Below are positions 36,044-44,405 of a DNA stretch of 64,000 nucleotides, piece after piece. How positions within the stretch are numbered: the first letter of the stretch is position 1; each line of letters begins with the position of its first letter. Where the stretch lies: positions 1,488,001 through 1,552,000 of the forward strand of contig OY760934.1 in NCBI GenBank assembly GCA_963664245.1, in the 5' to 3' direction. Both the position numbers and the translations under genes were made by a program. The notes beneath the pieces were generated by a model that saw only the letters and a list, made by a program, of their open reading frames with translations, was not told the DNA's origin and made no database searches. This DNA comes from GCA-2711565 sp963664245 (GTDB taxonomy: Bacteria; Bacteroidota; Bacteroidia; Bacteroidales; GCA-2711565).

Positions 36044-39000
36044 TTAAAATAAAACGGCTATCGAAAGACCTATCCTGCGTGCAAACGGATAGTCGGTACC
36101 ACGCTCGCGTTTAACAGAAGAAAGATAAAACAGGTCTGACATGTTTAAAGCAAATCTGATGTTCTGAATATTATATTTTTTCAGAAAAGCAGCTTTGTCA
36201 AGTTTGTATTCCAGGCTGGCACTTTGAAGCTGAAATACATTATCATCCATCACAAAACGGGATGTTGCCCGGGTTACGTTAGTAGAAAAAGCTTTAAAGA
36301 AAGTTACATCGCCAGGCTGGTTCCAACGGTCGCTCAATACACGGCTATCAACGTTTTGCGCTCTAAGTATTCTTATCGGCACTTCAACTTTGTCAAGAAG
36401 TGTTTGGTTATAAACCTGTCCGCCCCAATGGTAAGCAAAGGAAAGGTTCAGGCTAAAGTTTTTATACCTGAACATTGAATTCAGATTCCCCTTGAAGCGA
36501 GGACTACTTACACCACAATAAACCTTTGCCGAAGCCTGCCATTCGTCAGTAATATTGTCATCGGCATCCAAATAAAGTTCGTTTCCGGTACTCGGATCAA
36601 TTCCCAATGAACGTACGGCCCAGATGGAGTTTTGGGCATAGCCTTCGTAAAACAGCGTACTTACATCAACATCCTGTGCTTTATAAGCTTCGGTTTGAGC
36701 CTTGATCGCGTCGGACAGTTCGGCAATTTCATTTTTGTTATAAGCCAGGTTGGCTCCTACAATCCAGGTAAAATCTTTGTTTCTAATAACATAAGCTTTT
36801 AAAGAGGTTTCGAACCCTACATTTTTTACGGTTCCTATATTTTCAATATACGAATCAAAGCCCGTTGAAAGTGGAAGGTCCATTGAAGACAGCAGGCCCG
36901 AAGTTTTCTTGATATAATAATCAAATTCTACCGTTAAACGATTATTTAAAATACTAACTTCTGTACCAATGTTAAATTGATCTGTTTTTTGCCATTTAAG
37001 GTTCTCGTTGCCCAAGGCCAATAAAGAAACACCACTTCCATTCAGGTACTTATCACCAGTATAATACTCATAGGTTTGAAGGGCCTGGTAGGCTGAAAAT
37101 TGTTGTGAGCCTGTTTGCCCATAGGATGCTTTCAAACGCAGAGTGTTAATCACTCCACTGTTTTTTAAGAAATTTTCATGGTGAAGGTTCCATCCGATAC
37201 CCACACTCCAGAAAGGAGCAAATTTATTATTGGTACCAAATTGCGAACTACCGTCAGCACGATAAGATAAATCAATAAAATAACGTTCATCGTAAATATA
37301 GTTTACATTCCCGGTAAAACCAACACGACGGGTGGTACTTTGTAAAGCTGAAGGCATGCCATTTTCTTTGTACTGGAGTGCATTGCCAGGAAAAGCATCG
37401 CTTTCGGCAGAAAAACCTTCAAGCGCAAAAGTATACAAATAATTTTCGCTGCTTTGCATTGAATAGTTTATACCAGCGTAAAGTTTATGTTTTTCGTTAA
37501 ACGTGCTAGAATAACTAAGTGTCACGTCCCCTTCATAACTAACGGCATCACCTGTACTATACTCATATAATCCCTTTCTGAAATATCCATCATCTGTTTC
37601 GTATTCCAAAGTATTAAATGTTGAATGTTCAGAGGGCAAAAAATAATCATTTTCTATGGTTTTATCAGAAATACCAAGTTTTGTAAGAAGCGTTACAACA
37701 GGAGTAATTTCCCATTCAATAGCAAAATTATTTATAATCTCTTTATATTTTGAATCATCAACAATATTCAGGCTTGCATCATAAAGCGGGTTTTGTATTC
37801 TGTCAGAATCCAAATAAAAACCCATAAAATCTGTTATCAGCTTCCCGTCTTCATCATAAGGTTTATAATAGGGTTGCATTTCGGCATAGGTGCCGAATGA
37901 ACCGTAAGGGCTTTCCGAGCTTTTGTTGATCCCTATAATCAATTGGTTGCGAAAAGTAACCTTTTTATAGGTATACGCCAGCATAACTGACCCGTTAAAA
38001 TTTTTTCTTCCAGATCCTTTCATTACTCCGGCAATATTATTATATAAAAGTGAAGTGCTCCAACGAAACTGCTCACTTCCACCTTCCAGTCGAAGGCTGT
38101 ATTTTTTGCCTACCCCTGTATGAACCGGGTAATGTAACCAATCGGTATTAACTCCCGTCAAAACATCTTGCAAGCGCATTTCATACGCTTGCTGCATTTC
38201 ATCGTATGTTTTGTTATTAGCTGAAGTGTATAGTCCAAGATTGTATTGCAATTGCAGTAGTTCAGAGGCACTTAAAAGATCATAAGAAGTCAAATCAGGT
38301 ATTTCAAATGTAAATTCTGTTTGAGCCTGAATTCTTAGTTTTCCTACCTGAGGACGTTTAGAAGTTAAAACAACTACGCCGTTTGCTCCACGGGAACCAT
38401 AAATAGCTGTGGCCGAAACATCCTTCAAAATACTGATCGATTCGATATCTTCGTCGTTGAAATCCATTAATTTGGTAAGCGAAATTTCAAAACCATCCAA
38501 AATAATTAAAGGGGCATTCATGTCGGTTCTTACCCCTGCATTATAATCCTCAACACTCATTGGCAAAGAAGAGTTCCCACGTATGGTAATTTGAGGCAGC
38601 TGATTGGGATTACTCCCCAGGCTGTTATCGACTTCTATGTTGAACGCAGGATCAATATTTTGCAGGGTTTGCAATAAAGTTTGCCCGGGAAGTGCCTGGA
38701 TCTCATCGGCTTTGATGGTGGTAACCGAACCCGTATAACTTTCTTTTGCTTTGGTAAAAATACCCGTTATAACAACCTCACTAAGTGTATTGGTACTTTC
38801 CTTTAGCGTAACATTAATTTCTCTTTTATCTGCAACCGCTACAATTTGAGGCTCAAAACCTACAAAACTGATTCTGATCGACGAATTCTCGACAACCTCC
38901 AAAGAAAACATCCCCTCCGGGTTAGTTGTTACACCATTCATTGTTCCAACTTCCAGGATGGTAGCTCCGGGTAATGGAAGACCGTCTTGATCGAATACTT

Positions 39001-39412
39001 TACCTGTAATCTGGACTTTTTCTTTCGCCTCTTTTAATGGCGAATTGTCTTTCGTTTTATACATGATGATGACCAAATCATTTGAGAATTTGTAAGCAAA
39101 AGGTTTGTCTTTTAAAACCTCTTTCAAACAATCTTCCATGCTAACATCTTTCAGGTCAACAGTTACTTTGTGGCCTTTAACATCATCATAGTTAAAAATG
39201 AAATCGTACTTCGTCAACGTTTCAATCTTCTCAAGAGCCTCTGACAGCTCAACATCTTTCAATTTCAAACTCTTGATTTTCAGACTGGGATCTACCTGAG
39301 CATGCACTACTGCAGGAAAAATCATCAAAATGAACATCAAGATACAAAGGTTCAAAAGAACCCATCTCGATTTCCCTTTGTTGGGATAAGGGTAAATTTT
39401 CATTTTTTTCAT
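36044..39412 (-). CDS. SusC/RagA-family TonB-dependent transporter with STN signalling domain (system 3)
   Basis: 1122 residues. Signal peptide about 1-38 (VVHAQ); STN (about 44-113, LKIKSLKLKDVELSEALEKI); CarboxypepD_reg-like domain (about 132-212, PLPGATILEVGTMNGVTTNP); plug (LSEVVITGIFTKAKESYTGS; PLIILDGFEISLTKLMDFNDEDI; TAIYGSRGANGVVVLTSK); barrel ending IGLSIAVLF. It is the shortest of the five SusC proteins. The plug uses ILDGFEI instead of the usual VVDGI. It works with SusD 34443 and should signal to FecR 39508. Confidence 0.95.
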   Translation of the reverse strand: MKKMKIYPYPNKGKSRWVLLNLCILMFILMIFPAVVHAQVDPSLKIKSLKLKDVELSEALEKIETLTKYDFIFNYDDVKGHKVTVDLKDVSMEDCLKEVLKDKPFAYKFSNDLVIIMYKTKDNSPLKEAKEKVQITGKVFDQDGLPLPGATILEVGTMNGVTTNPEGMFSLEVVENSSIRISFVGFEPQIVAVADKREINVTLKESTNTLSEVVITGIFTKAKESYTGSVTTIKADEIQALPGQTLLQTLQNIDPAFNIEVDNSLGSNPNQLPQITIRGNSSLPMSVEDYNAGVRTDMNAPLIILDGFEISLTKLMDFNDEDIESISILKDVSATAIYGSRGANGVVVLTSKRPQVGKLRIQAQTEFTFEIPDLTSYDLLSASELLQLQYNLGLYTSANNKTYDEMQQAYEMRLQDVLTGVNTDWLHYPVHTGVGKKYSLRLEGGSEQFRWSTSLLYNNIAGVMKGSGRKNFNGSVMLAYTYKKVTFRNQLIIGINKSSESPYGSFGTYAEMQPYYKPYDEDGKLITDFMGFYLDSDRIQNPLYDASLNIVDDSKYKEIINNFAIEWEITPVVTLLTKLGISDKTIENDYFLPSEHSTFNTLEYETDDGYFRKGLYEYSTGDAVSYEGDVTLSYSSTFNEKHKLYAGINYSMQSSENYLYTFALEGFSAESDAFPGNALQYKENGMPSALQSTTRRVGFTGNVNYIYDERYFIDLSYRADGSSQFGTNNKFAPFWSVGIGWNLHHENFLKNSGVINTLRLKASYGQTGSQQFSAYQALQTYEYYTGDKYLNGSGVSLLALGNENLKWQKTDQFNIGTEVSILNNRLTVEFDYYIKKTSGLLSSMDLPLSTGFDSYIENIGTVKNVGFETSLKAYVIRNKDFTWIVGANLAYNKNEIAELSDAIKAQTEAYKAQDVDVSTLFYEGYAQNSIWAVRSLGIDPSTGNELYLDADDNITDEWQASAKVYCGVSSPRFKGNLNSMFRYKNFSLNLSFAYHWGGQVYNQTLLDKVEVPIRILRAQNVDSRVLSDRWNQPGDVTFFKAFSTNVTRATSRFVMDDNVFQLQSASLEYKLDKAAFLKKYNIQNIRFALNMSDLFYLSSVKRERGTDYPFARRIGLSIAVLF

Positions 39413-39424
39413 AAATTTGTATAG

Positions 39425-39509
39425 TTAAGTGTTAAACAATCATTCATCTCTGCACAGATGAATGTTTACTTATCCAAAGGGATAGCTCCAACTATCCCTT
39501 TATTTTTTT
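39425..39509 (+). ncRNA. Predicted antisense small RNA between susC and fecR (system 3)
   Basis: TAAATTTG (39412-39419, plus strand) overlaps the susC start codon. Two stem-loops follow: CATTCATCT/AGATGAATG (39441-39449 and 39456-39464) and AAAGGGATAG/CTATCCCTTT (39476-39485 and 39492-39501), the second followed by T7 (39503-39509) at the fecR stop. This gives a two-hairpin RNA of about 85 nt complementary to the susC leader. The arrangement is that of systems 1, 2, 4 and 5. Confidence 0.45.
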
Positions 39510-40686
39510 AATTTCGTTTTACATCCGAGATCACAATTGAATTCTCAATAATCTCAATTTTGATTCGTCCGGTTTCTTCCAATCGTTTCACTATTTTTTC
39601 AAATTCCAGATTCCTATCAGCCCTCATCCTGAATTCATAATATTTAGCTTTAGGATTCTCATAAAACACCTGGAAATCATACCACTTCTGTAGTTTTGTT
39701 AAAATATCGTCCAGTTCCTCACGCTCGAAATAATAGTAACCATCACGCCACGACATATATTTTCGCACGTCCACTTTGCTAAGGGTCAGTTTTGTTCCGT
39801 CAAGTTTTAATTCAGCATTATCGTTGGGTTCCAACATACATGAAGAATGATCGAGTTTGTTTTTAAGCTGAACCTTGCCTTCTACCAATGTAATATTCAA
39901 ATCTTCTTCGGGGTAAGCACTAACATTGAAACTGGTTCCCAAAACCCTGGTATTAACTTTTTCGGTATTAACAATAAATGGTTTTAACGAATCTTTGGAA
40001 ACTTCAAAATAGGCTTCTCCGGTTAAGAATACTTCGCGTTTCTGGTTCGAAAACTGAATTGGGTATTTTAACCTCGAATCGGCATTGATCCAAACTTTGG
40101 TTCCGTCAGGTAATTCAAGTTTCCATTCACCAAACCTGGGGACAATAATAGTATGATACAGGAGTTCTGTTTCTTCAGGGGCTGCACCTTCTTTGTTAAT
40201 ATTATACCTAATGGCATTTTGTTCTTTAGAAACTTCAAATTTATCATCGTGTATAATTACTTCGTCTTTGGCATCATCTTCCAGCCTGAACTGCTGGCCA
40301 CTTTCATTTATCAACAGGGCCTTGGGGGTTCCCATTGAAATACTTTTTCCTTTCCCCGAAATATTTACGTTCTCCATCTCCGTCCATAGAAAATAAGTGC
40401 TGGTTAATAAAAGCAGGAATATGGCAGCATATTTTAAATACTGCATCCTTATTTTCCTGACGGGTATTTTTGCATTAAATTTTTGCCATTGTTTATTTAC
40501 ATCAGGAGCATATTCGTGCTCATTAATGTGCAAAAGGGCTTCTTTATACAACCTCAGTTTTTTATAAAGGTGGGGAGAATTTGTATGCTGAGGCTTTTGT
40601 AAGAGATAGCGAGATGCTTTAAGAGCAGGTTTTTTTAACGCGTCTATCATTTTCTCGATGTCCGAATGATTATTTTTTGAACTCAT
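39508..40686 (-). CDS. FecR-family anti-sigma factor (system 3)
   Basis: 392 residues. The membrane helix at about 84-101 (YLKYAAIFLLLLTSTYFLW), FecR domain (IIVPRFGEWKLELPDGTKVWINADSRLKYP; TGEAYFEV; VLGTSFNVSAY) and C-terminal segment (YMSWRDGYYYFEREELDDILTKLQKWYD) are normal. The cytoplasmic N-terminus is not: instead of the usual L...E...L..W..S..N pattern it reads ALKASRYLLQKPQHTNSPHLYKKLRLYKEALL, so the sigma-binding part may be diverged. It follows sigma 40785 by 98 bases. Confidence 0.9.
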   Translation of the reverse strand: MSSKNNHSDIEKMIDALKKPALKASRYLLQKPQHTNSPHLYKKLRLYKEALLHINEHEYAPDVNKQWQKFNAKIPVRKIRMQYLKYAAIFLLLLTSTYFLWTEMENVNISGKGKSISMGTPKALLINESGQQFRLEDDAKDEVIIHDDKFEVSKEQNAIRYNINKEGAAPEETELLYHTIIVPRFGEWKLELPDGTKVWINADSRLKYPIQFSNQKREVFLTGEAYFEVSKDSLKPFIVNTEKVNTRVLGTSFNVSAYPEEDLNITLVEGKVQLKNKLDHSSCMLEPNDNAELKLDGTKLTLSKVDVRKYMSWRDGYYYFEREELDDILTKLQKWYDFQVFYENPKAKYYEFRMRADRNLEFEKIVKRLEETGRIKIEIIENSIVISDVKRN

Positions 40687-40784
40687 AATTTTTCAATTCT
40701 ACTCTTTTACACGCTTTAAGAATTAAAATGGGTGATTTTTTATCAGAAATTTAGAGGCGAAGAGATATTATTTTCCGGGCTTAT

Positions 40785-41318
40785 TTATCTTTTTCCCGAA
40801 AAAGAAGACAAAATGAAAAGGAGAACATCATTCGAGTTAAAATGCTCCCTTAATTGCAATAACGATTTAGTGATATGGGTTTTTACAGTATTCACTGATA
40901 TTCCAAGTTCTGCTCCTACTTCTTTGTATTTTTTATTTTCGAGAAAACACTTTTTAAAAACTTCTCTTCGTTTTTTAGGAAAGCTTTCTATCTCATCAAT
41001 TATTTTTTGCAAAAGCAATTCACGTTCTTCTTCATCATTAATTTCTTCCGATTCATTGAGGCTGATTTGCATATGCTTTTGCTTTACATCTTCGTGCCGC
41101 AAATAGTTTATGCAACGATTTTTTACCATTTTGTAAATAAATGGCTTGAGGGAAAATGAGATATCAATTTTGGTACGATTATTCCATAAATATTCAAAGA
41201 CATCACTAATAATGTCTTCCGAGGCCGATTCATCATTTATAAAACTAAGTGCATAAAAATAAAGGCCTTTATAGTTTTCCTTAAATAATTTCTCAAGATC
41301 TTTCCTGTTAATCTCCAT
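40785..41318 (-). CDS. ECF RNA polymerase sigma factor, FecI-like (system 3)
   Basis: 177 residues from the ATG at 41318 (MEINRKDLEKLF). A longer frame from 41345 would need a TTG start and adds residues unlike the family. Region 2: YALSFINDESASEDIISDVFEYLW and FIYKMVKNRCINYLRH; region 4: FPKKRREVFKKCFLENKKYKEVGAELGISVNTVKTHITKSLLQL. It is the first gene of system 3. Its left neighbour is FecR 39508, which should be its anti-sigma factor. Confidence 0.91.
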   Translation of the reverse strand: MEINRKDLEKLFKENYKGLYFYALSFINDESASEDIISDVFEYLWNNRTKIDISFSLKPFIYKMVKNRCINYLRHEDVKQKHMQISLNESEEINDEEERELLLQKIIDEIESFPKKRREVFKKCFLENKKYKEVGAELGISVNTVKTHITKSLLQLREHFNSNDVLLFILSSFSGKR

Positions 41319-41486
41319 CTTCCTGGCACTTATCCGTTCACACAAGTTGCACTAAAGCAGGGGCTGAAATTACATATAAAACGGCTCAAATCAAAATCAC
41401 AAAATTCAGTTCACCACTTATCGATTTATGATAACACGTTTTATGAAACAAAATGGGTGATTTTAAAAAAGATAATAACGAAAATT

Positions 41487-41580
41487 TTTAGAATTACAGA
41501 ACAACTGAGAATTTCAATAAATTCGGTCCATACTTCTCAAAAACGGCTTAGCTATTGCTCCTGCCCACGAGATGAATTAC
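41487..41580 (+). pseudogene. Remnant of an ECF sigma factor gene (region 4 helix-turn-helix only)
   Basis: On the plus strand about 60 bases from 41492 are clearly similar to 49791-49853 of the intact system 4 sigma gene. Translated, they give ITEQLRISINSVHTSQK against IAEQLGISTNSVHTSKK. A base is missing in the A-run around 41547, and the frame is lost after that. The 5' three-quarters of the gene are absent. As at 49360-51170, this plus-strand sigma remnant is followed by a convergent TlpA gene (41670), so the two regions share ancestry. The rest of the 351-base gap 41319-41669 has no gene. Confidence 0.7.
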
Positions 41581-41610
41581 ACGGAAGGTCTTGTTGCCTG
41601 TTAATAAACA

Positions 41611-41650
41611 AAGAGGGACCCTTCCCCAAGAACCAGAAGCCCCCCTTTCT
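41611..41650 (-). terminator. Possible terminator downstream of the system 4 TlpA gene
   Basis: AAAGAGGG (41610-41617) can pair with CCCCCTTT (41641-41648) with one non-Watson-Crick position and a loop of about 23 bases. On the minus strand it lies about 20 bases past the TlpA stop (41670) and is followed by GTTTATTAAC, a weak T-run. The intact equivalent at 49952-49984 is much stronger. Confidence 0.35.
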
Positions 41651-41669
41651 TTATTATAATCCAACCCTA

Positions 41670-42833
41670 CTATTTTACGAATAGCTCTTCTAATTTCTGC
41701 TCGAGTTTTTCTCTGCGAAGTTTGATGGCTACAATTGTACCGTTTTTGTCAACCAGATAATTTACAGGAACACTACTGACACCATACATTGCTACTACAG
41801 GACTTTTCATCTCAAGAAGATCACTTACATTAATCCAGGGGATACCTTCTTCTTTTGTTGCTTTTTCCCAGTTATTTCTTTCATGATCAAGAGAAAAAGA
41901 TACTATTTCAAACCCTTTATATTTATATTTTTCGTAGGCTTTTTTCATATAAGGGATTTCTGCCCTGCAAGGGAAACACCAGGAAGCCCAAAATTCTACT
42001 AAAACATATTCATTATTTTCCAGTACATCAGAAAGATGAAAATCTTTTCCGGTAATATCTTTAGCAAAAAAGTCTTTAATAGGTTTTCCAATCTCAATTT
42101 CTTTTCGGTTCTCCCTGAATAATTTGGTTCTGTTAAGTTTTTCGCGAAGCACTGCAATTTCAGGGATAAGCCCTAATTCATTTTCCAAAGTATCTAATTC
42201 ATTGCCGTATTTAACCCGTAAATCTGAATGGGCAATAGACAAAAGTCTTGCATAAGGATCAGGGTGTTTGTAACGAATAGAATCAAATTTTTTAAATTTG
42301 GTATAATAAAATGCCCTATTCAATTCCAGATATTTATTTTTTTTAACCTTATTTTTAAAGTCTTCTTGTTTTAAGGTTGCAGCATAATCTTCAAATGCTT
42401 TTTTTTGAGCCAGATAATCAGCATCATTAAATACCTGGTTCAATACAATTTCATTATATTTTCCGCCGGAAATTATGGTCTTAGAAATATCCGGATTATA
42501 ATCCAGGTTTATTACCCCGGGTTCCAAAATAAAATCTCCTTTACAGTTTGTGAAATCGCCCTGCTGATTATATAATCCAAAAACGGCATTTTGAGGGGAT
42601 TTAATATTACCGGTATATGTAAAGCTGCCATTTTTAATCGTTGATTCACCGACGTTTTTTATCCCTCCTGCAACGGTATCCTGTACAATTATCTTAATTG
42701 TACCTCCTTCAAAACTTCCCCAGTTACTCCCTGTAATTGTAAGGTTAGTAGCTGTATCTTCTTTCTCCTTATGATTATTACAACCGATGATCACAATCAG
42801 CAATAATAATGCAAATCCAATTATTTTTTTCAT
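41670..42833 (-). CDS. TlpA-like thiol-disulfide oxidoreductase lipoprotein (WCFPC, system 4)
   Basis: 387 residues from the ATG at 42833; a TTG two codons upstream is less likely. Lipobox VIIGC (Cys18), then a DUF4369-like beta domain (about 28-115), a helical middle, and an AhpC/TSA-type thioredoxin domain from about 247 with FWASWCFPCRAEIPYMKKAYEKYK (W285 to C289). The bulky Phe in the CxxC dipeptide is unusual. The closest relative is 50004 (WCSPC), with the same domain order. The gene follows susD by about 107 bases. Its last 60 codons occur again, almost unchanged, in the pseudogene at 789. Confidence 0.88.
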   Translation of the reverse strand: MKKIIGFALLLLIVIIGCNNHKEKEDTATNLTITGSNWGSFEGGTIKIIVQDTVAGGIKNVGESTIKNGSFTYTGNIKSPQNAVFGLYNQQGDFTNCKGDFILEPGVINLDYNPDISKTIISGGKYNEIVLNQVFNDADYLAQKKAFEDYAATLKQEDFKNKVKKNKYLELNRAFYYTKFKKFDSIRYKHPDPYARLLSIAHSDLRVKYGNELDTLENELGLIPEIAVLREKLNRTKLFRENRKEIEIGKPIKDFFAKDITGKDFHLSDVLENNEYVLVEFWASWCFPCRAEIPYMKKAYEKYKYKGFEIVSFSLDHERNNWEKATKEEGIPWINVSDLLEMKSPVVAMYGVSSVPVNYLVDKNGTIVAIKLRREKLEQKLEELFVK

Positions 42834-42884
42834 TCTCAATTTATTATTTTATTGATCGTATTGCAACGACTTACTTATTACAAA

Positions 42885-42929
42885 CATATCCTATCCGGGA
42901 AAGAATAATTCTTTGCCAGATAGAATATG
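42885..42929 (-). promoter_or_regulatory. Long imperfect palindrome between susD and TlpA gene (system 4)
   Basis: The 45-base stretch is close to its own reverse complement: CATATCCTATCCGGG at the left matches the right arm CCAGATAGAATATG with a few mismatches, and GAATAATTC forms the centre. On the minus strand TATGTTTG (42888-42881), a TAnnTTTG box, lies at its downstream edge, so it could combine an attenuating stem-loop with a start point for the TlpA gene. Confidence 0.45.
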
Positions 42930-42939
42930 TCAATTAATA

Positions 42940-44376
42940 TTATAAGGTATAACCCGGATTTTGGACTAAACCACCATTCCCAGATAAAGCACGAGTAGGA
43001 AAAGGTAAAATAAGTTGATCGTTGGTTGTTATCGTTGATTTTATTTCTGAAATATTAATATCTCCAAGAATGTGATATCGAACCATATCAAACCAAGGCT
43101 CATTAAATTCACCAAAAAGCTCAAGCTGTTTTTCAATTCGAATTGCTTCCAAAAGCTCAGCTTTTGTGGCAGGTTCAGCATTCAGAAGACCGGCACGCAG
43201 CCTGATGGCATTTAATTTTGCCAATGCCTCAGTATCAACCACGGTAGCCAATCTTGCTTTAGCCTCGGCATAAATTAAGTACATTTCACCCAAACGCAAT
43301 ATAAAAGGAGAACCTCCTTGCTGATTCATTCTGAAAGGAAATGGATATTTGTTATTGTAAACACCTGGGATAAGAGATGCTGAAGAGTGTGCATAGGAAA
43401 AACGGGGATCAAAACCCTCACCGCTGACCATGTCACCGTCGGATGGTTCTCCAACACTTTTATCGGTTACTTGTTTAAGTAATTCTCCTGGAGGGTAACT
43501 GGAACTTCCTGCCGGAGATATCCCTAAAGGATATATAGATATCGGGGCAAAAATTACTTCTCCTGAGTTATAGCCTCCTGCATACAAATCTAGGAAATCT
43601 GTTTCTAGTTCATAAACCTCTGAGTTGATAATTTCCAAAGCTAAATCGGCAGCTCCAATCCAATCTTCAAGATATAACAATACTTTGGCCTTCATAGCTT
43701 TTGCAGCATGCCTTGTTAAACGCCCTGCAGTGGCAGTGCTTGGAGCATTGGCCATGGCATAATCAAGGTCAGCAAGTATAAGATCATAACATGCCTGGAC
43801 AGTGGCCCGAGGGTTATCATTATTTCCGCTAAGGGGTTCTGACTGAAGTACAATCCCTAAATTAGAATCCGTATCATAAAACTGCCCAAAACTTCTTAAT
43901 AAAAAGAAATGTGCCATAGCCCGGTGCATAAGAGCTTCGGCCTCAATTTCTATTCTTCTGGTTGTAGACAGGCCAGGAATACTGGCATCTGATTGCATGG
44001 CCTTGATAAGGTAGTTGGCTCGTTGGATTAAGCTATAATAATCTTTATAATAGCCACTCAAATAACTATTATCAACATCTACATTGTTCTCAAACAAATC
44101 TGCCCCCGTCCCCTTGGGTTCATAGTTTCCCGATAGCAACATGGTTTCTGCAGTGAACAGATGTATGTATTGTGCCTTCCATGCCGTATAAACCCCATTG
44201 AGTACGGATTCCGTTTTAATATTATCTGTAAAGGTAGCTTCCTCTGTTAATTGATAGAAGGGTTTAATATCTTCTATAGAATCTACCAAATCACAAGAAT
44301 AAGAAAGAAATAAACTCCCTGCAACTATTAGAATTATAGCAGGAATTGTTTTATTAAAATATTTTACTTTTTTCAT
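42940..44376 (-). CDS. SusD/RagB-family outer-membrane lipoprotein (system 4)
   Basis: 478 residues. Hydrophobic signal with Cys at about 28 (LSYSC) followed by DLVDSIEDIKPFYQLTEEATF. Family segments: IEAEALMHRAMAHFFLLRSFGQFYD, AKAMKAKVLLYLEDWIGAADLAL, FILRLGEMYLIYAEAKARL, and near the end EKQLELFGEFNEPWFDMVRYHI. It pairs with SusC 44406, 29 bases upstream in the operon. Confidence 0.93.
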   Translation of the reverse strand: MKKVKYFNKTIPAIILIVAGSLFLSYSCDLVDSIEDIKPFYQLTEEATFTDNIKTESVLNGVYTAWKAQYIHLFTAETMLLSGNYEPKGTGADLFENNVDVDNSYLSGYYKDYYSLIQRANYLIKAMQSDASIPGLSTTRRIEIEAEALMHRAMAHFFLLRSFGQFYDTDSNLGIVLQSEPLSGNNDNPRATVQACYDLILADLDYAMANAPSTATAGRLTRHAAKAMKAKVLLYLEDWIGAADLALEIINSEVYELETDFLDLYAGGYNSGEVIFAPISIYPLGISPAGSSSYPPGELLKQVTDKSVGEPSDGDMVSGEGFDPRFSYAHSSASLIPGVYNNKYPFPFRMNQQGGSPFILRLGEMYLIYAEAKARLATVVDTEALAKLNAIRLRAGLLNAEPATKAELLEAIRIEKQLELFGEFNEPWFDMVRYHILGDINISEIKSTITTNDQLILPFPTRALSGNGGLVQNPGYTL

Positions 44377-44405
44377 ATTTATTTTCTTAAAATTTTTACT
44401 AAAAT

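Noticed and set aside
1075..41500. Integrative element or composite transposon carrying systems 1-3
   Set aside because: No integrase, transposase, relaxase, direct repeats or tRNA attachment site were seen; only the broken flanking genes suggest insertion.
41457..41684. Separate 75-codon plus-strand gene
   Set aside because: It is a chance frame through a decayed sigma-factor remnant and the end of the antisense TlpA gene, starting at GTG without any leader signal.
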